Below the pieces are notes generated by a model, which saw nothing but the letters and a program-made list of their open reading frames with translations, was not told the origin of the DNA and searched no databases. Source: Procambarus clarkii (lineage: Eukaryota > Arthropoda > Malacostraca > Decapoda > Cambaridae). From it: 64,000 nt of DNA. How positions within the stretch are numbered: position 1 is the first letter of the stretch; every line of letters starts with the position of its first letter. The position numbers and the translations under genes were made by a program. Shown piece by piece: positions 35,949 through 47,758 of the stretch. The DNA is taken from positions 5,294,061 to 5,358,060 of the forward strand of contig NC_091208.1 in NCBI RefSeq assembly GCF_040958095.1. Direction: 5' to 3'.

Positions 35949-37868
35949 TTACTCAGCTGTGTTTCTCCTTTTAGCTTGCTGCTGGAGAATTGATTTACTG
36001 CTGACTAATTTATTATTGTTGGCAGGCTTAGGCTTGTTCACATTCAGAACTTTACCAGTAAGTAAGTAGCCACCTGCAGATTGGAGCATATTCATTCCCA
36101 ATCGTTTAACATATCCAGTTATGAACTGGCAATAGTAGTCGGCTCCTACTAGTACATCTACATTGTTAAGGCGGTCAGACGTTAACTTGTTGTCAGCCAA
36201 ATTAATTTCACGTTCCTGCAGGAAGTGGGCTGTGTACCCCAGACCCTTAATGTTTAAGTCTAAAGGTATTTGATCTACAACAATGGCTTGGACAGCCTTG
36301 GCATGACTACCTAGTCGTACAAGCGGTTGAACTACTGAGTATTCATGGGTTCCTCGATTTATCATGAACCCTGACAAGTTTAATTTTACCTGTCCTATTG
36401 GTTGTAAATTAAGTGCCTCTGCTGCCCTTTGAGTAATGAAAGTTCTCTGGGAACCTTGGTCAAATAGTCCACGTGTGGTGATCTTGGCTCCTCTGTTCTT
36501 CACTTGAAGTTGGGCAGTAGGCAAAGCAGCATCCACTTGAGATGCTTGTGAAGTTACGCTGTACACATCTCGCACCTTGTAGCACTGTACTGGTGTAGAT
36601 TCTCTACGTCCTATTCTAGGATTGACATAATTTGTCCTAACTAATTTGCACAGTGCAGCATGATGCTTGCCCCTTCTACACCTATTGCAGGTGTTCAGTG
36701 GGGTTTCACAGCTATTAACATTATGTGATTTGAGACACCTAGTACATTTGTGTAACTGTTTGAGTCGTCTGACTCTTGTGTCTCTATTAGGATAATTGGT
36801 ACATTTGTACAGAGAATGTTTTTGATTGCAAAACAAGCACATTCCCCATCCTACAGCTCGTTTAGGGGTTACCGGTTTAGGCAAAACAGTAACTGTAGGT
36901 TGTGATGGTTTTGCTGCTTGCATTTGCTTGTTATTTATTCTCTTGTGAGTACTTGGTGTACTCTGGGGAACCATTAATAGGCTCTTGGGAGTGCTCTTTG
37001 GACTATTAGGTCTCTTAGGAGCACCTGTGGAGTTATTAGGAGTGCTCTTTGGACTATTAGGTCTCTTAGGAGCACCTGTGGGGCTCTTAGGCCTTACTGA
37101 TGAATCAGTGTTTGACTGATTGTTATTACATTGATTATTAGCACCTTTGTTACCTAGTGACAGTGTCACTTTAGGAGTTTCAGGTAAGGAAACTGATGTA
37201 GGTACAGTTTTGGTGCATTCAGATTTAGCATTAATTGCCTGGTCTGCTGTATGATTGCTCATATTGCGCAAACCTGTAAATATATCCTGCATTGACAGGG
37301 TATTACCATTCTGGTATACATATAATTTATTAAGTGTGTCACCAGACAATTTTCTCTGGATGATAATTTTAGTCATCCACTCAGTAGTTGGGTGATCCAC
37401 CTCTTTACTGAAAGAATTTATCAGTGACTCAAGCTGGAAACTAAAGGCTTGTAAAGAGTCAACTGATTGTTCTGGTGAAGATAAATTTAATAATTGGTGC
37501 ACAAGGTTTATAATAGTCTTCTCATTGTTAGCACTTACTTTAGAAGGCTGTTGTGAGCAATTGTGACCATTACTTGTGTTGCTTAAGGCTTCTTGTTTAG
37601 CCTCAGCTTTGATTACAGCTTCGACTGCTGCTGCAGCATTAGCTTTATCATTTTCTGGTTCAGATTCACTGATTATTGCAGCTTCACTTGTTTCATCTGC
37701 AGCTTCACTTGTTTCATCTGCAGTTTCACTTGTTTCATCTGCAGCTTCACTTGTTTCTCTGGGTTCTTGTGATAAGCTAGTTAATTCAGTAGCCTTATGT
37801 ATTGAACTTATAGAATCCAGGGAACATTGAGAAGAGCTGTCTGAAATTTGATCAGACTCTGTAAACAA
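35949..37868 (-). CDS. gag: BEL/Pao Gag C-terminus with zinc knuckles and aspartic protease
   Basis: 639 codons. N-terminal acidic repeat (TSEAADE units), then a capsid-like region around residues 120-210 (SLQAFSFQLESLINSF…). Ser/Pro-rich linker with two near-identical ~20-residue repeats (GAPKRPNSPKSTP). Three Cys/His knuckles follow (CLFCNQKHSLYKC, CTRCLKSHNVNSC, CNRCRRGKHHAALC), typical of BEL/Pao Gag. Then a BEL-type protease with FDQGSQRTFIT at the active-site position, where DSGSQ is usual, and VDVLVGADYY. The Ser-to-Gln change after the Asp is notable. The chain stops soon after the protease and no RT follows. Gag would package the RNA; pol would have to come from another element. Confidence 0.8.
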   Translation of the reverse strand: MFTESDQISDSSSQCSLDSISSIHKATELTSLSQEPRETSEAADETSETADETSEAADETSEAAIISESEPENDKANAAAAVEAVIKAEAKQEALSNTSNGHNCSQQPSKVSANNEKTIINLVHQLLNLSSPEQSVDSLQAFSFQLESLINSFSKEVDHPTTEWMTKIIIQRKLSGDTLNKLYVYQNGNTLSMQDIFTGLRNMSNHTADQAINAKSECTKTVPTSVSLPETPKVTLSLGNKGANNQCNNNQSNTDSSVRPKSPTGAPKRPNSPKSTPNNSTGAPKRPNSPKSTPKSLLMVPQSTPSTHKRINNKQMQAAKPSQPTVTVLPKPVTPKRAVGWGMCLFCNQKHSLYKCTNYPNRDTRVRRLKQLHKCTRCLKSHNVNSCETPLNTCNRCRRGKHHAALCKLVRTNYVNPRIGRRESTPVQCYKVRDVYSVTSQASQVDAALPTAQLQVKNRGAKITTRGLFDQGSQRTFITQRAAEALNLQPIGQVKLNLSGFMINRGTHEYSVVQPLVRLGSHAKAVQAIVVDQIPLDLNIKGLGYTAHFLQEREINLADNKLTSDRLNNVDVLVGADYYCQFITGYVKRLGMNMLQSAGGYLLTGKVLNVNKPKPANNNKLVSSKSILQQQAKRRNTAE

Positions 37869-38379
37869 ATCATCACGTGAAGTTGTATTAGATGAGAGGT
37901 TAGAAAATGAAGGTTGAACTTCAGTTGTTGATCCTGTGTAGTGATCAGTATTGATTTGAGGATTCTCCTCATCTTGAGGTAGCTCAAGTATTTCATCTGA
38001 GCTGGGTGCTTGCTTGGTTGTAGCTACGTCTTCTACAAAAATGTTCTATCCAATCAGGATCATTTTGTTTCGCAAGCACTCTTTTATAGTGATCTTACTT
38101 GTCTTGAATGGTATCTTCATATTCATCAAGATCAGATTCTATCAGACATAATTCGTCTGGGTCAGTATTACTGCTAAAGAGTTTGTCCTTATAAGCCTCG
38201 ATTGTCTCCTTCACCTGGACATATTTTTCGTTAGCTGCCTCTGTGAAGAGGTTGAACTCAAAGAAGTCAATTGGGTTGTTTTCTAAACAGTTGTCGCATT
38301 CGTCAAGTCGTCTTGACAGGTACCTTTGGAGACCTCTCAGTATAATACTGATTCTCTTTAATATTTCAGGAGTATCCAT
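37869..38379 (-). pseudogene. gag: BEL/Pao Gag N-terminus, broken
   Basis: 38095-38379 (94 codons from Met 38379) has the N-terminal helical region of a BEL Gag (LKRISIILRGLQRYLSRRLDECD…). It ends at a TAA; the same frame continues past it for ~25 codons until a T5 run near 38045, after which the frame of the main Gag takes over. So one stop and one one-base shift separate this from 35949-37868. Confidence 0.65.
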
Positions 38380-39549
38380 TCTGGATGTAAATTTGAGCCT
38401 TATAAGGCTTATATAGCTACTTGTACAGCTATGGTGTCTGCTCCTTGATGTAGAGCAGGTATAATTATTGACAGCCTGATATTTCTTGAGGCTGGTTGTA
38501 AGTTACTTCATTTAGAGGTTAGCTACCTACCTAATAATAAGCAACTAAGATTTGAGTGGTACCTTGGTCTCACTACAGGTGTTCCTCAGCTTAGCTCTTC
38601 AAAATCAGCCTCGGTTGGGTAGTGGACTTACAGTAACACTCAAAGACATACATGGAAATATGCAATAAAATATAATTACACAATAAATGGTTAATCCCAC
38701 CCTTGATAGGGTCAGCACAAAAATGAATAATATATGTGCCACTAACTAGCTCAAGCCTAGTCGTGAGAATTTCTACTTAAGAAACTACAACTATATTTAG
38801 TCTGTGCTTGTGCCAAATTCAACACAATCACAGCCTAAATTGCTACCTAATAAAGGTTGGCAAAGATTATATTGTGGTGCAATAATGTGCAAATAATTGT
38901 GCTTTGTTTTTGTTTTTTTTGGATTTTATATAATATACACTTGTATAATTATGTGTATAAGAAATTAAATGAACACAAGAGAATTAATTGTGTTTGACAA
39001 GTATTCTACTGCCGTAAATATTATCTAACTCCTGAATGTACTCCTAATTGTGGAATAAAATGTTATCAGGGTTAGTAATGATTAACTAGTATGAGATCAG
39101 TAATTTATATTAGTATACTGGATCCCTAAATGTTAATGATCCACTGACTTGAGTGAATCAGTAACTATAACATGGATTCAGGCTATAATGGACAGTCTGC
39201 TGATAGCCATATATTGAAACATTTGTATAGCCCAAATGGTTAACACATAATTGGTGTTAGTGATTAATATAAGGTTATGAGCTGTTGTTCCTGGTGACCT
39301 AAAGATTCTTACTTCAGTATGAAGTGTAGGCCTAAGTGTTGTGGGCAATAAACTGTCCCACGAGTGCTACCTTATACATAAGGTATAAGTAGCAATGAAT
39401 TGGTGTTATTTAGGCTAACTTATGTGTTACGTTGTTAGTAGACACAATTAATTAAAAAGGTTAGTCTTGATTACATAACAAGGATTAGTTATTAATAATT
39501 AGTATTTATAATTATAATTTATGTTTATTCGGTTCGAAGAGGACCATAA
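38380..39549 (-). other. Leader of the BEL/Pao-type element
   Basis: 1.17 kb between the 5' LTR and gag. No coding signal. Next to the LTR the minus strand reads TGGTCCTCTTCGAACCGAA (about 39529-39547), two bases from the LTR, a candidate PBS starting with TGG. Confidence 0.5.
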
Positions 39550-41195
39550 TGTGGGACATTTGGGGCTTGACTCTAATTATTTAAATATTAATGTAATGAA
39601 AATCAATTACGAAGGACCACCCGCTTTTATAGTAAAGAGGGAAACTAAGAAAATATGATCATTAGAAAATTCCTAGATGAACCAGTAACTATGGATAAAA
39701 TACTAGAGAATATGATCACTGAAATAATTAATGGGCTGTATAATTAAATGAATCAAAGCCTCAAACACCTACATTGGGGGGGGGGGGTATTACTGGAACT
39801 CAATACGTCCAGGAACTAGTGTGGTTCGTTCACCAGTCCAATGTATAATAATCTAATCCTATGAATATTTATAGTCATTATCTTTATCATCAATGAGAAC
39901 ATAGGTTACGAACATAAAAGGGAATAATTATAATAAACACATGTTAATCCAATGAACAGAGTTCTGCATGTAAAGGAATACAGATAATAAAAATCCAGGA
40001 ATACGAAAGAAGTCTTAGCTTAAAGACGATTTCCAAAAAGTTAGTTACGACTCATCCTCTGATTCTCCTGGACTCGTCATGGAACACTGGGAGTTGATTA
40101 ACATGGGAAATGACAGCTCGGAGAATTCTTCACACACGCTGTAAATCAAATTGTATTCAGTAGTAACAGATTAAACTACTAAATATCTATGTTCAAGAAA
40201 TTGAGATTAATAATAAGAGGAAATAATGACGTAGTTTTTTATTGTCGCACGGCGTCACGACAAGCTACCCAGCTATAAACCCACCCCCTATATGATGCAT
40301 CAAATAAGGATCAAGGTACTTAGCTAATATGGGCACTGTGTAAGTTAAGGCTTGCCGAAGTTCGCGTCCTAGGTTCCGGTCCAGCCTATCCTAGATACTG
40401 ACGCGCTTCACTGGCTGGTCACGTGGTATTACATAGAACCAAATTTAACAGGTTCTGGCCGAATATCAAATTAATCTCTTGACCATTCGACTTGTTATGT
40501 AAATGACACTGACACCAGTGAAGTTTAATGTCTGCAAAGGTTCTTCACACCTCACAGTGGCGACTTTCTTCTAGAGATCTTGATGGCGTCTACCCTGGTG
40601 GCTGGGGTAATGGCGTCTCGTCGTGAGCGCGTTGCCTCGTGTACTGGCGTCTCCTCCGCCCCGCTCCGCGTCCCGCATTTGTTACTCAAATTATTTATTG
40701 CGGATATTATCATTCCTCGCAGTTGTGATAGAAATGCTCGGATAAGGACGGGTTTATTATTTGGAGGAGTTAAATATTATTATTTGCCCGTTTTATGATA
40801 GTAAACGAACAATGGAGATGAATTAAAGTCTCTCCAGGGCATTCACGCGTGTTGTTAATTTTATTACTAGATAACAGTTATAACTATAAACGCTCTATTT
40901 GGCTTTAGTTGGAGATCAGTTTATCTGTAATTAATTATCACACAGAATACCGTTGTTTATAGAGAATCAAATTCAATTCTCAGACACACTGGATATAAAT
41001 GTGTTTATTACAATGGAATCTGACGCAATACTGGCGTCGCGTGACGTAAGAATTCTAGCCTTATTGTACAGATGTAATTATTAGTACATGTGAACTCTAT
41101 GCTTGGTTAATTTTAATCACTACAATGATTAGTAGAATTAGTAATAATTAATGAGAATACAACAGTGTTGTATTTAGTGTTGGAAATTTCCAACA
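39550..41195 (-). repeat. 5' LTR of the BEL/Pao-type element
   Basis: 1646-bp direct repeat of 31805-33448. Differs by a G10 run near 39778-39787 and scattered substitutions. Confidence 0.9.
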
Positions 41196-41438
41196 GTGGT
41201 TGGAAGGGGAGATGTTGGTTGCAAGGGGAGTGGGTGGTTGGAAGGGGAGAGGGTGGTTGCAAGGGAAGAGGGTGGTTGCAAGGGGAGAGGGTGGTTGCAA
41301 GGGGAGAGGGTGGTTGCAAGGTGAGAGGGTGGTTGCAAGGGGAGATGTTGGTTGCAAGGGGAGTGGGTGGTTGCAGGAGGATATGGTGATTGCATGGGGA
41401 AGAGAGTGGTTACAAGGAGAATGAGTGGTTGCAAGGGG

Positions 41439-41439
<1 letters not shown>
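41196..41439. repeat. 19-bp minisatellite, block 2
   Basis: Continuation of the array at 31035-31804 (GGTTGCAAGGGGAGAGGGT units) directly after the BEL target duplication. Confidence 0.9.

Positions 41440-41511
<72 letters not shown>
41440..41511. repeat. (TA)n microsatellite
   Basis: TA tract at the 3' end of the L1-Tx1 copy 1. Confidence 0.95.
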
Positions 41512-41515
<4 letters not shown>

Positions 41516-41599
41516 ACCACAGAAGGAACCACACACACACCCAGCACAGCCCCCCCGAGGATGCCCACCAGAGGATCTAGGATGAAAACAGAAGACCAC

Positions 41600-44500
41600 T
41601 CACCCAAAAGCAACCCCACGCACATACCCACCCGTGAACCAACCACGAAACTCGCTCGGAAACGCACGCTGCACCCACCACCACGTGAACCGCAAACGAC
41701 CCCTCAAAAAACCCAAAAGCCTAGCAACCCAATAACCCTCCCTCCGACCCACCCACACACAATACACAAAGTCAGCAACAAGAAGACAAAGCGTATTTCG
41801 AACACGGCACGACCTCCGTGGAAAGGACAAAAACAAAAACCTCAAAAGGTCACCCCGACACCCAGGCCCACAAATCCCAACCAACACGTCCCAAAACCAA
41901 TCAATCAAACCCCGCAACCGCCCGCAAAAATAAAAAACATGCAACTGTGTCTCAGGGAGACCACAGTGCACACACGCATCAGAGGCACGCAAACCCAGCA
42001 TGCACAACCGTGCATTAGTCGCCAACGACAAATGCAAGAGCCGAAACAACAATTCCCGCTGTTGCGGAGCCAGAAACCGAGCCCCCAGCGCCGCCCACAC
42101 ATCCTCCCAATCCCAACACGGGAACAAACCCTCCACCCGCGGTGGAACACGACGAAACAAAACCCGATACACTGCCTTGACCGACAAGGACAGGAACCCC
42201 GGACAACGGCAGACTTCCCGAAGAATCGCCACCGCCCAAGAGTAAACCGTGGGGTTACAGACCGCCGCCTCCCGACAAACACCAAAATCCACCAAATAGC
42301 TAAACCGAACAGAGCAATAATAAATACACAAACCATTGAGCCCCCCCACCCAACTCAAATCCCTGACACAACGAGACCCAAAAAAGTGCCCGAGCCCTCG
42401 AGAACACATCAGGAATGCCCACCCCACCCTCCCGCACAGCCAACACCAACGTCGACCGGCGAACTGGGTGGTAACGACCACACCACACATAACGATAAAC
42501 CTGGCGTTCCAACTCGAAAGCCAGCTTACGATCCAGGGGGAAGCACCGAGCCACGAACCAGATCCGGGACAAAACTTTGCAATTCACAAGCAGCGCCCGC
42601 TGATAAAGCGTCAACGGGCGCACAGCCAGCAACCCAATCGCAACACCGACACTCCGGGAAACCATTTCCCAATTGCAAGCCAAGGACCGCTCATAGGAAG
42701 CGAACCAGGTAAGCCCCAAAACCCGCATAGAAGCGACAACCGGAAACCATGACCCCACCCACACACGGCGAGAGGACCACCCACCAAGACCCATAAGACC
42801 GGATTTCGCACGGTTTACCTGCGCCCCAGTGGCCAACTCAAACCTCTCAACCACAACCTGGACCGCCCCAACCGACCCCTCCGAGGCCACGAACAGGACG
42901 GTATCATCTGCATAACCGCAGATAGGCAACCGAAGACCTGACGGCAAACGGGGGGGGGGGGGGGAAAGACGATCAACCGGCATTCCTTGATCGCCCGAAA
43001 AAAAGGCTCCTGAAAGACGATATACAGGGGCATCGAAAGCGGACAACTCTGCCGCACCGAGCGACGCACAGGGAAAGAATCACTCAAAAACCCATTTACA
43101 CAGACCCGACTACAACATTGAGCGTACAACATGAGCACCCAACGAACAAACAAGGGCGGAAATCCCAGCCTCCCCAACACGCGAAACACAAAATCGAGCA
43201 ACACACGGTCGAAAGCCTTCGACCAATCCAGACAAATCATCGCTGTCGACAAGCGAGAGTCGGACACGTACAAGAGCACATCTTGAAACAATGCATTGCA
43301 ATGCAACAAGGAACGACCCGGAACACCACAAAACTGCTCCACAGAGACAACAGACGCCACAACACTGCGACACCGACCAGCCAAGACCTTAGACAGGATC
43401 TTGTAGTTTACATTCAACAAAGTAATGGGCCGCCAGTTTGAGAAGAACCGTAAATCGCCCGACTTCGGGAGAAGCCGCACAATCCCAACGCACTGAGACA
43501 TAGGCAGAACACACTCCCGAAGACAAGTCCGGACCACCTCCAGCAGAACATCCCCCAACACATCCCAAAAGGCGACATAGAACTCAATAGGAAGACCATC
43601 CGAACCCGGCACCTTCCCGGAACGAAACGACCGCACCACCACAAGCAGCTCCGCCAAGGAGACCTCTTTCACCAGAGCAGCACACTCCGCAACCGACAAC
43701 CCAGGAAGGCACCGACCCAAGAAATCCTCCGCAAGCGCGGCGTCCCCAGCCACTTCCGCATACAGCGCAGCCAACTCCTGCCGAACATAGTGCAACACCC
43801 CACCAGTGTCCGAAACAACCGTCCCAACTGGCCGTTGCAAGGCCGTAAAAAGAACAGAGTCCCGTGCGGCCTGTACCTCACTTAAAAGAAACGGAGAAAT
43901 CCGTTCTCCGTCTACCCTCTTAATTACACGAGCCCTCACACACACACCCTCTGCCCACTCACTCCGCAACCCGCATATCTTGCAGTCCACAATCTCATCA
44001 AAACAATCAACACCAGCATCGTACCTTACATACAACCTCGACAGCTGCGCCTGCAACAACCGCAGCAACCCAAAGCGACCAGCAGCCTCGCGTTTAGCAA
44101 CCACACGAAAAAACAAACGACACTGCACTTTACACCACTCCAAGACAGACAGAAACTCACAACGCCGGGCCCGAATCCCGACCCACCAACACCGAAACTG
44201 ACGACAAACACGTGGAGAACGCAACAACCCACAGTTTAGCTTCCACCACCCCGCACCGACCCGCACCTGACCACCTGGATCCCAGAAACCGCAGGAACGC
44301 ACCACCTCCTGCAGCGCACCCGAGACATTCTGCAGACGAGCGCTACAACAATCCCGTGCACTCGTCACACAATTGAAGTCCCCTCCAAAAATCATGCCCC
44401 GCGTATCATGGCGCAAGAAAGGGAGAAGCCCCACCCGAAAAAACTCCTCCCTCTCCCGACGACGCGCCACACCCGAGGGGGCGTACACCATCAAGAACGA

Positions 44501-44816
44501 AATGACGACCCCCCAAAAACTTAACCCGCACAAATAACACCCGCCCATCCTCGTCCAACTCCGTGTGAAGCACGGAGAAGGAGGTCCTATGAGAGAATAA
44601 CATAAGGGTCCCCCCGAAAGGCGTCCTCGGCGGGTTGAGCACCACATGATAATGCACGCTCAGACACTGCAACACAGACACATCATGCACATTATGCTCC
44701 TGTATGAGAGCTACATCCACACGTTGCTCCTGCAAAACATCCAACAGGCCCAACTGGACCCCAAGAGCAATCAAACCCCGAACATTCAAGGACGCACAAA
44801 CAATGGAGGGCGCCAT
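41600..44816 (-). pseudogene. ORF2 of L1-Tx1-type LINE, copy 1 (endonuclease, RT, Cys motif)
   Basis: Starts at Met 44816 (MAPSIVCASLNVRGL). Endonuclease: SLNVRG, ALIQEHNV, MVYAPSG and GGDFNCV. RT: KVPGSDGLPIEFYVAFW, LLNVNYKILSKVLA, CLDWSKAFDRV, then after a break GYADDTVLF. C-terminus: CVHCGLPETQLHVFYFC-type Cys/His motif. It would nick target DNA and copy the element RNA. Breaks: one-base change in a G6 run near 44513, a C14 run at 42950-42963 just before the catalytic ADD, and a shift near 42300-42490. Two of the three sit in homopolymers. The RT spans segments 42815-44647, 42300-43046 and 41600-42490. Confidence 0.8.
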
Positions 44817-45388
44817 CGGGACAACCTCAGGACACCCCTAACCTGTCGCGACACACAGGCCGCACATCATCCTGGACCCCAGGGCTATCACAGTGAACAC
44901 CGCCAGTCGCTGTACCCAGCCTCACAGATGAGCCCCCTGCCGGATCCGCAGAGCCCCCACCAACCGGAACAAGGGCCGAAGCCCCCCGACAGTTATCTTT
45001 AGACAACACGACCACCAGGTCCCGGTCACCGCGATGAGCCACCCACCCAGGGGTGCCACCATCAGGAGTCGCAGCTGCCGTCACTGGAGGCACCACAGAA
45101 GAAACCTCCCCGATGTCCTCGCCCGCAACCTCCATCGCAACACCGCCCTCTGCCCACAACCGACGAGGCGATGTATTCTGAGCCGAACGACGGCGCTTCA
45201 CATGAGGCTGCTGATCCTCGGTACAACGACCCCCAGCAAGGGGTGCTCCAGAAGAACCCGACGTGGGCGGGCCCAAAGCCGAGGCAGGACGGACACACAA
45301 AGCAGCAACCTCCACAGCATGGGGCCACAGCTTACCACCACGCCCGGAGACCGGAGCAGGCCCAGAAAGCGGGAGAGCACACTCCAGC

Positions 45389-46520
45389 TCACAGGGGGGC
45401 ATCCACCACGGACGCCGAGGCAAGCGCAGCTGATGAACCACTGGACGAGGCGACCTTCGCAGACGAAAAGGGAGTCGACGCAGAGTCAGAGGGCAGGGAG
45501 GAGGACTCACACCCCACCACCCCAGCATCCCCGGGCAGCAGACAATCTTCAGCAGGGGAAGCAGGCACCACACCAACAGCAGCAGCCGAGGACCGCACAG
45601 AAGCCTCCGGCTGCAGATGCACCTCCGCCACCACCGAACGAGGAACCCCCGAGGCAGGAGCTCCCGCTCCCACAGAGCACACCGGGGAAGCAGACGTACT
45701 ATGTCCCGATCAAACAGGGACAGAGGGAGCACTTGCCGAACCCGCCGCAGGAACCACCCCAGGCACCTCGCCAGGCCGAGAAGGCGACGAGAAAGCCCCC
45801 CGCGTCTCCAAAGGGGGGAAGTCACCCTCCAAGAAAACGGAGGGAGCCTCAGCTCGAGGAGCATCACAGCTCGCCGCCACATGGCCCTCAGCACCACACC
45901 GGAAACAAATGCGAGTCTGGCCCTGATAAAATACTCTGAGCGAGAGCCCCCGATACAGAAAACGAGACAGTACCGGTGACGTAATCTTCATACCTAGTGT
46001 ACGAATGCCTGTACGCAGCCCGCTCAGCCAACCTGTACGCAGATGGTTGAAGCGATGAAACTGCACCACTCCATACTTCTCAAACACAATCCGCAGCTCA
46101 ACCTCAGATAACGTCACCGGTACACCATGCACACTCACGTACTGCACGGCCCCCCAGGGATCCGAAATGGCCACAGACGCAGCCGTGGCCATTTCCGAGT
46201 GGAACCGAGTGGCCGGCCCAACGCGCCACAAAATCCTTGTACAGCGAGCTCCTGCAGAAGGTCATCGCCACCCGCGTAGGGGAAAGCTTTTCCAGCCCTA
46301 TAAAATCCTGGACATCCACTTGAAGCACATCGACGACAGCAACTTCCACAAGCGCCCAGTCCACATCCCCTGAGAAGTCAAGGCACGCCGTATCCACCCG
46401 CCTTACACGGGACACACTACCAACCACCATACCTCCAGCCGGGCCCTCCGGCCAGCGGGCGCACCACACCACGATCCACACCCGCCTCCACTCAGCACCA
46501 GGCGACAACTGGCAGGTCAA
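45389..46520 (-). pseudogene. ORF1 of L1-Tx1-type LINE, copy 1
   Basis: Two overlapping frames. 46104-46520 gives the N-terminal half (DVQDFIGLEKLSPTRVAMTF…), and 45710-46231 gives the second half with FEKYGVVQFHRFNHLRTGW, GIRTLGMKITSPV and a CCHC knuckle CFRCGAEGHVAASC. The C-terminal Ala/Ser/Pro-rich tail continues in another frame to about 45389. ORF1 proteins of this clade bind the element RNA. A shift near 46200 and one near 45700 disrupt it. The long plus-strand ORFs here (45034-45939) are antisense by-products of GC-rich sequence. Confidence 0.65.
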
Positions 46521-46556
46521 ACGAGCACGTCTTGGCCCTCTGGTGGCCAGTGAGCG

Positions 46557-46656
46557 AATCCCTCAAGGGGAAAAAGTGGTTGCAAGGGGAGATAGTTGAT
46601 GCAAGGGGAGAGGGTAGTTGCATGGGTAGAGAGTGGTTGCAAGGTGAGAGATCTGC
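46557..46656. repeat. 19-bp minisatellite, block 3
   Basis: About five imperfect GGTTGCAAGGGGAGA units, the right remnant of the same array. Confidence 0.85.
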
Positions 46657-46705
46657 CCAGCTGTTGTAATGTGTGTGAACGAGTGCACAAGCCTCCGTTG
46701 ACTCT

Positions 46706-47185
46706 CCTGAGTGCACGAGAGTGCGTGCACCAAGTCGAGGCTGATTAATAAGAAACTCAGTGATGCCTTGTTGGGATGTCTTTGACAGCTCCGGTCAATG
46801 GGATCCCATTGCTGCCACGATGGCCGTCGTCGTTGTCACCATTCAGTAGTTGGTGACGTAGGATGAACAAACTATGAGCTAGTTAACTCTATTGGATGAC
46901 AAATCCAGAAATAGAGTCTAGTGGTACATTGGAGAGCTGCGGTTAAGACAAGAACTATGGTAACAGGGGGGTACCCTTGTTGGTCTTGGCCTCTTCCGTG
47001 ACGCAGTCATGACGTCACGGGATCACGCCACCCAGCGGAACTGCTCGTGATTGGCTAAGCTTAGTGCCTGGAGCCTGATTGTTATTTTTTTGCTCAGAAC
47101 AAGGTCGGGGTGTGAGCCACGGCCTGGAGCAGGCCGCCTCATGCCTTCCCCCTCATTCTGAAGTTGTCGCTTGCATTAGGTAGAC
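46706..47185. repeat. 480-bp direct repeat, left copy (possible giant target duplication)
   Basis: CCTGAGTGCACGAGAGTGCG … CATTAGGTAGAC, repeated at 59262-59742 with about ten substitutions. Ends exactly at the poly(T) that marks the 3' end of L1-Tx1 copy 2. Contains a CRE palindrome (47010-47017) and CCAAT-like motifs. No coding sequence. The short stretch 46657-46705 holds nothing recognisable. Confidence 0.85.
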
Positions 47186-47380
47186 TTTTTTTTTTTTTTT
47201 TTTAAAGAATACACAATGTACAAAATAGACACCCGCCGAAAGAACAAGTCATGAACATACACAGGACAAATATAAAAAAGGAAGTAAACACGGATACACA
47301 AAACATACTCAACAAAAACCAAGAAAGAAAACACATGATACAAGGCACAAAAAGAGAAAGCCCAGAAACGGGCACAGTAT

Positions 47381-47739
47381 TGTAGAGGGAACCACATTCA
47401 AAGTGCCCGCCAAGGATACATTTTACAGTATAGGCAGGGCTGTGCCCTGATTGGTGGACGGCGACGGCGCACAGCCTACCCGCGCGGCAGCCCGCGCAGG
47501 CCGAGTGGGGCAGATTTGAACTGCATGTGACCCAGCGCGGACGACGCCTACCCGGCACCACTGGCACTTAGGATATGTGCCCATAGGACCCCTAAAGAGG
47601 CATTGACTCCCTCTGTCCTACCCTTCCTGAGGAGCCTAGACTTGCTCCACCTGCCCTACCAGCCCTACCTCTCCCTACGACGACAGTGCAAGGTGAAATA
47701 TTACTGTACTATTGTTGTAACACGTGGGTCACCTCTACA
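47381..47739 (+). repeat. 5' LTR of the gypsy-PHD element
   Basis: 359 bp, TGTAGAGG…CACCTCTACA with terminal inverted repeats. One T/G difference near 47415 from the 3' LTR was seen. Confidence 0.95.
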
Positions 47740-47740
47740 T

Positions 47741-47758
47741 TGGCGCAGTGAGTAAACG
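47741..47758 (+). promoter_or_regulatory. Primer-binding site of the gypsy-PHD element
   Basis: TGGCGCAGTGAGTAAACG, one base after the LTR, starting with the TGG complementary to tRNA CCA. The tRNA was not identified. Confidence 0.6.

Larger units (their letters stand above)
31805..41195 (-). mobile_element. BEL/Pao-type LTR retrotransposon with gag-protease but no visible pol
   Basis: 9.39 kb on the minus strand. LTRs are 31805-33448 and 39550-41195, with a GTGGT target duplication (31800-31804 and 41196-41200). Gag and a BEL-type protease are present, but 33449-35948, where RT, RNase H and integrase should be, has no coding capacity and is full of short repeats. LTRs differ at roughly 20 positions by eye over 1.64 kb. 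Confidence 0.85.
41512..46556 (-). mobile_element. L1-Tx1-type LINE, copy 1
   Basis: Minus-strand element with ORF1 (CCHC knuckle) and ORF2 (apurinic-type endonuclease, RT, C-terminal Cys motif), all with frame breaks. The 3' UTR is cut by (TA)n compared with copy 2. Bounded on both sides by the 19-bp minisatellite, so it inserted into that array. Confidence 0.8.

Noticed and set aside
41390..42712. 440-codon plus-strand ORF
   Set aside because: Starts in minisatellite and TA repeat, then runs antisense to L1-Tx1 ORF2 in C/A-rich DNA.
45034..45939. 301-codon plus-strand ORF and overlapping 251-codon ORF
   Set aside because: Antisense to GC-rich L1-Tx1 ORF1 tail; no domain; low-complexity Pro/Arg/Gln composition.
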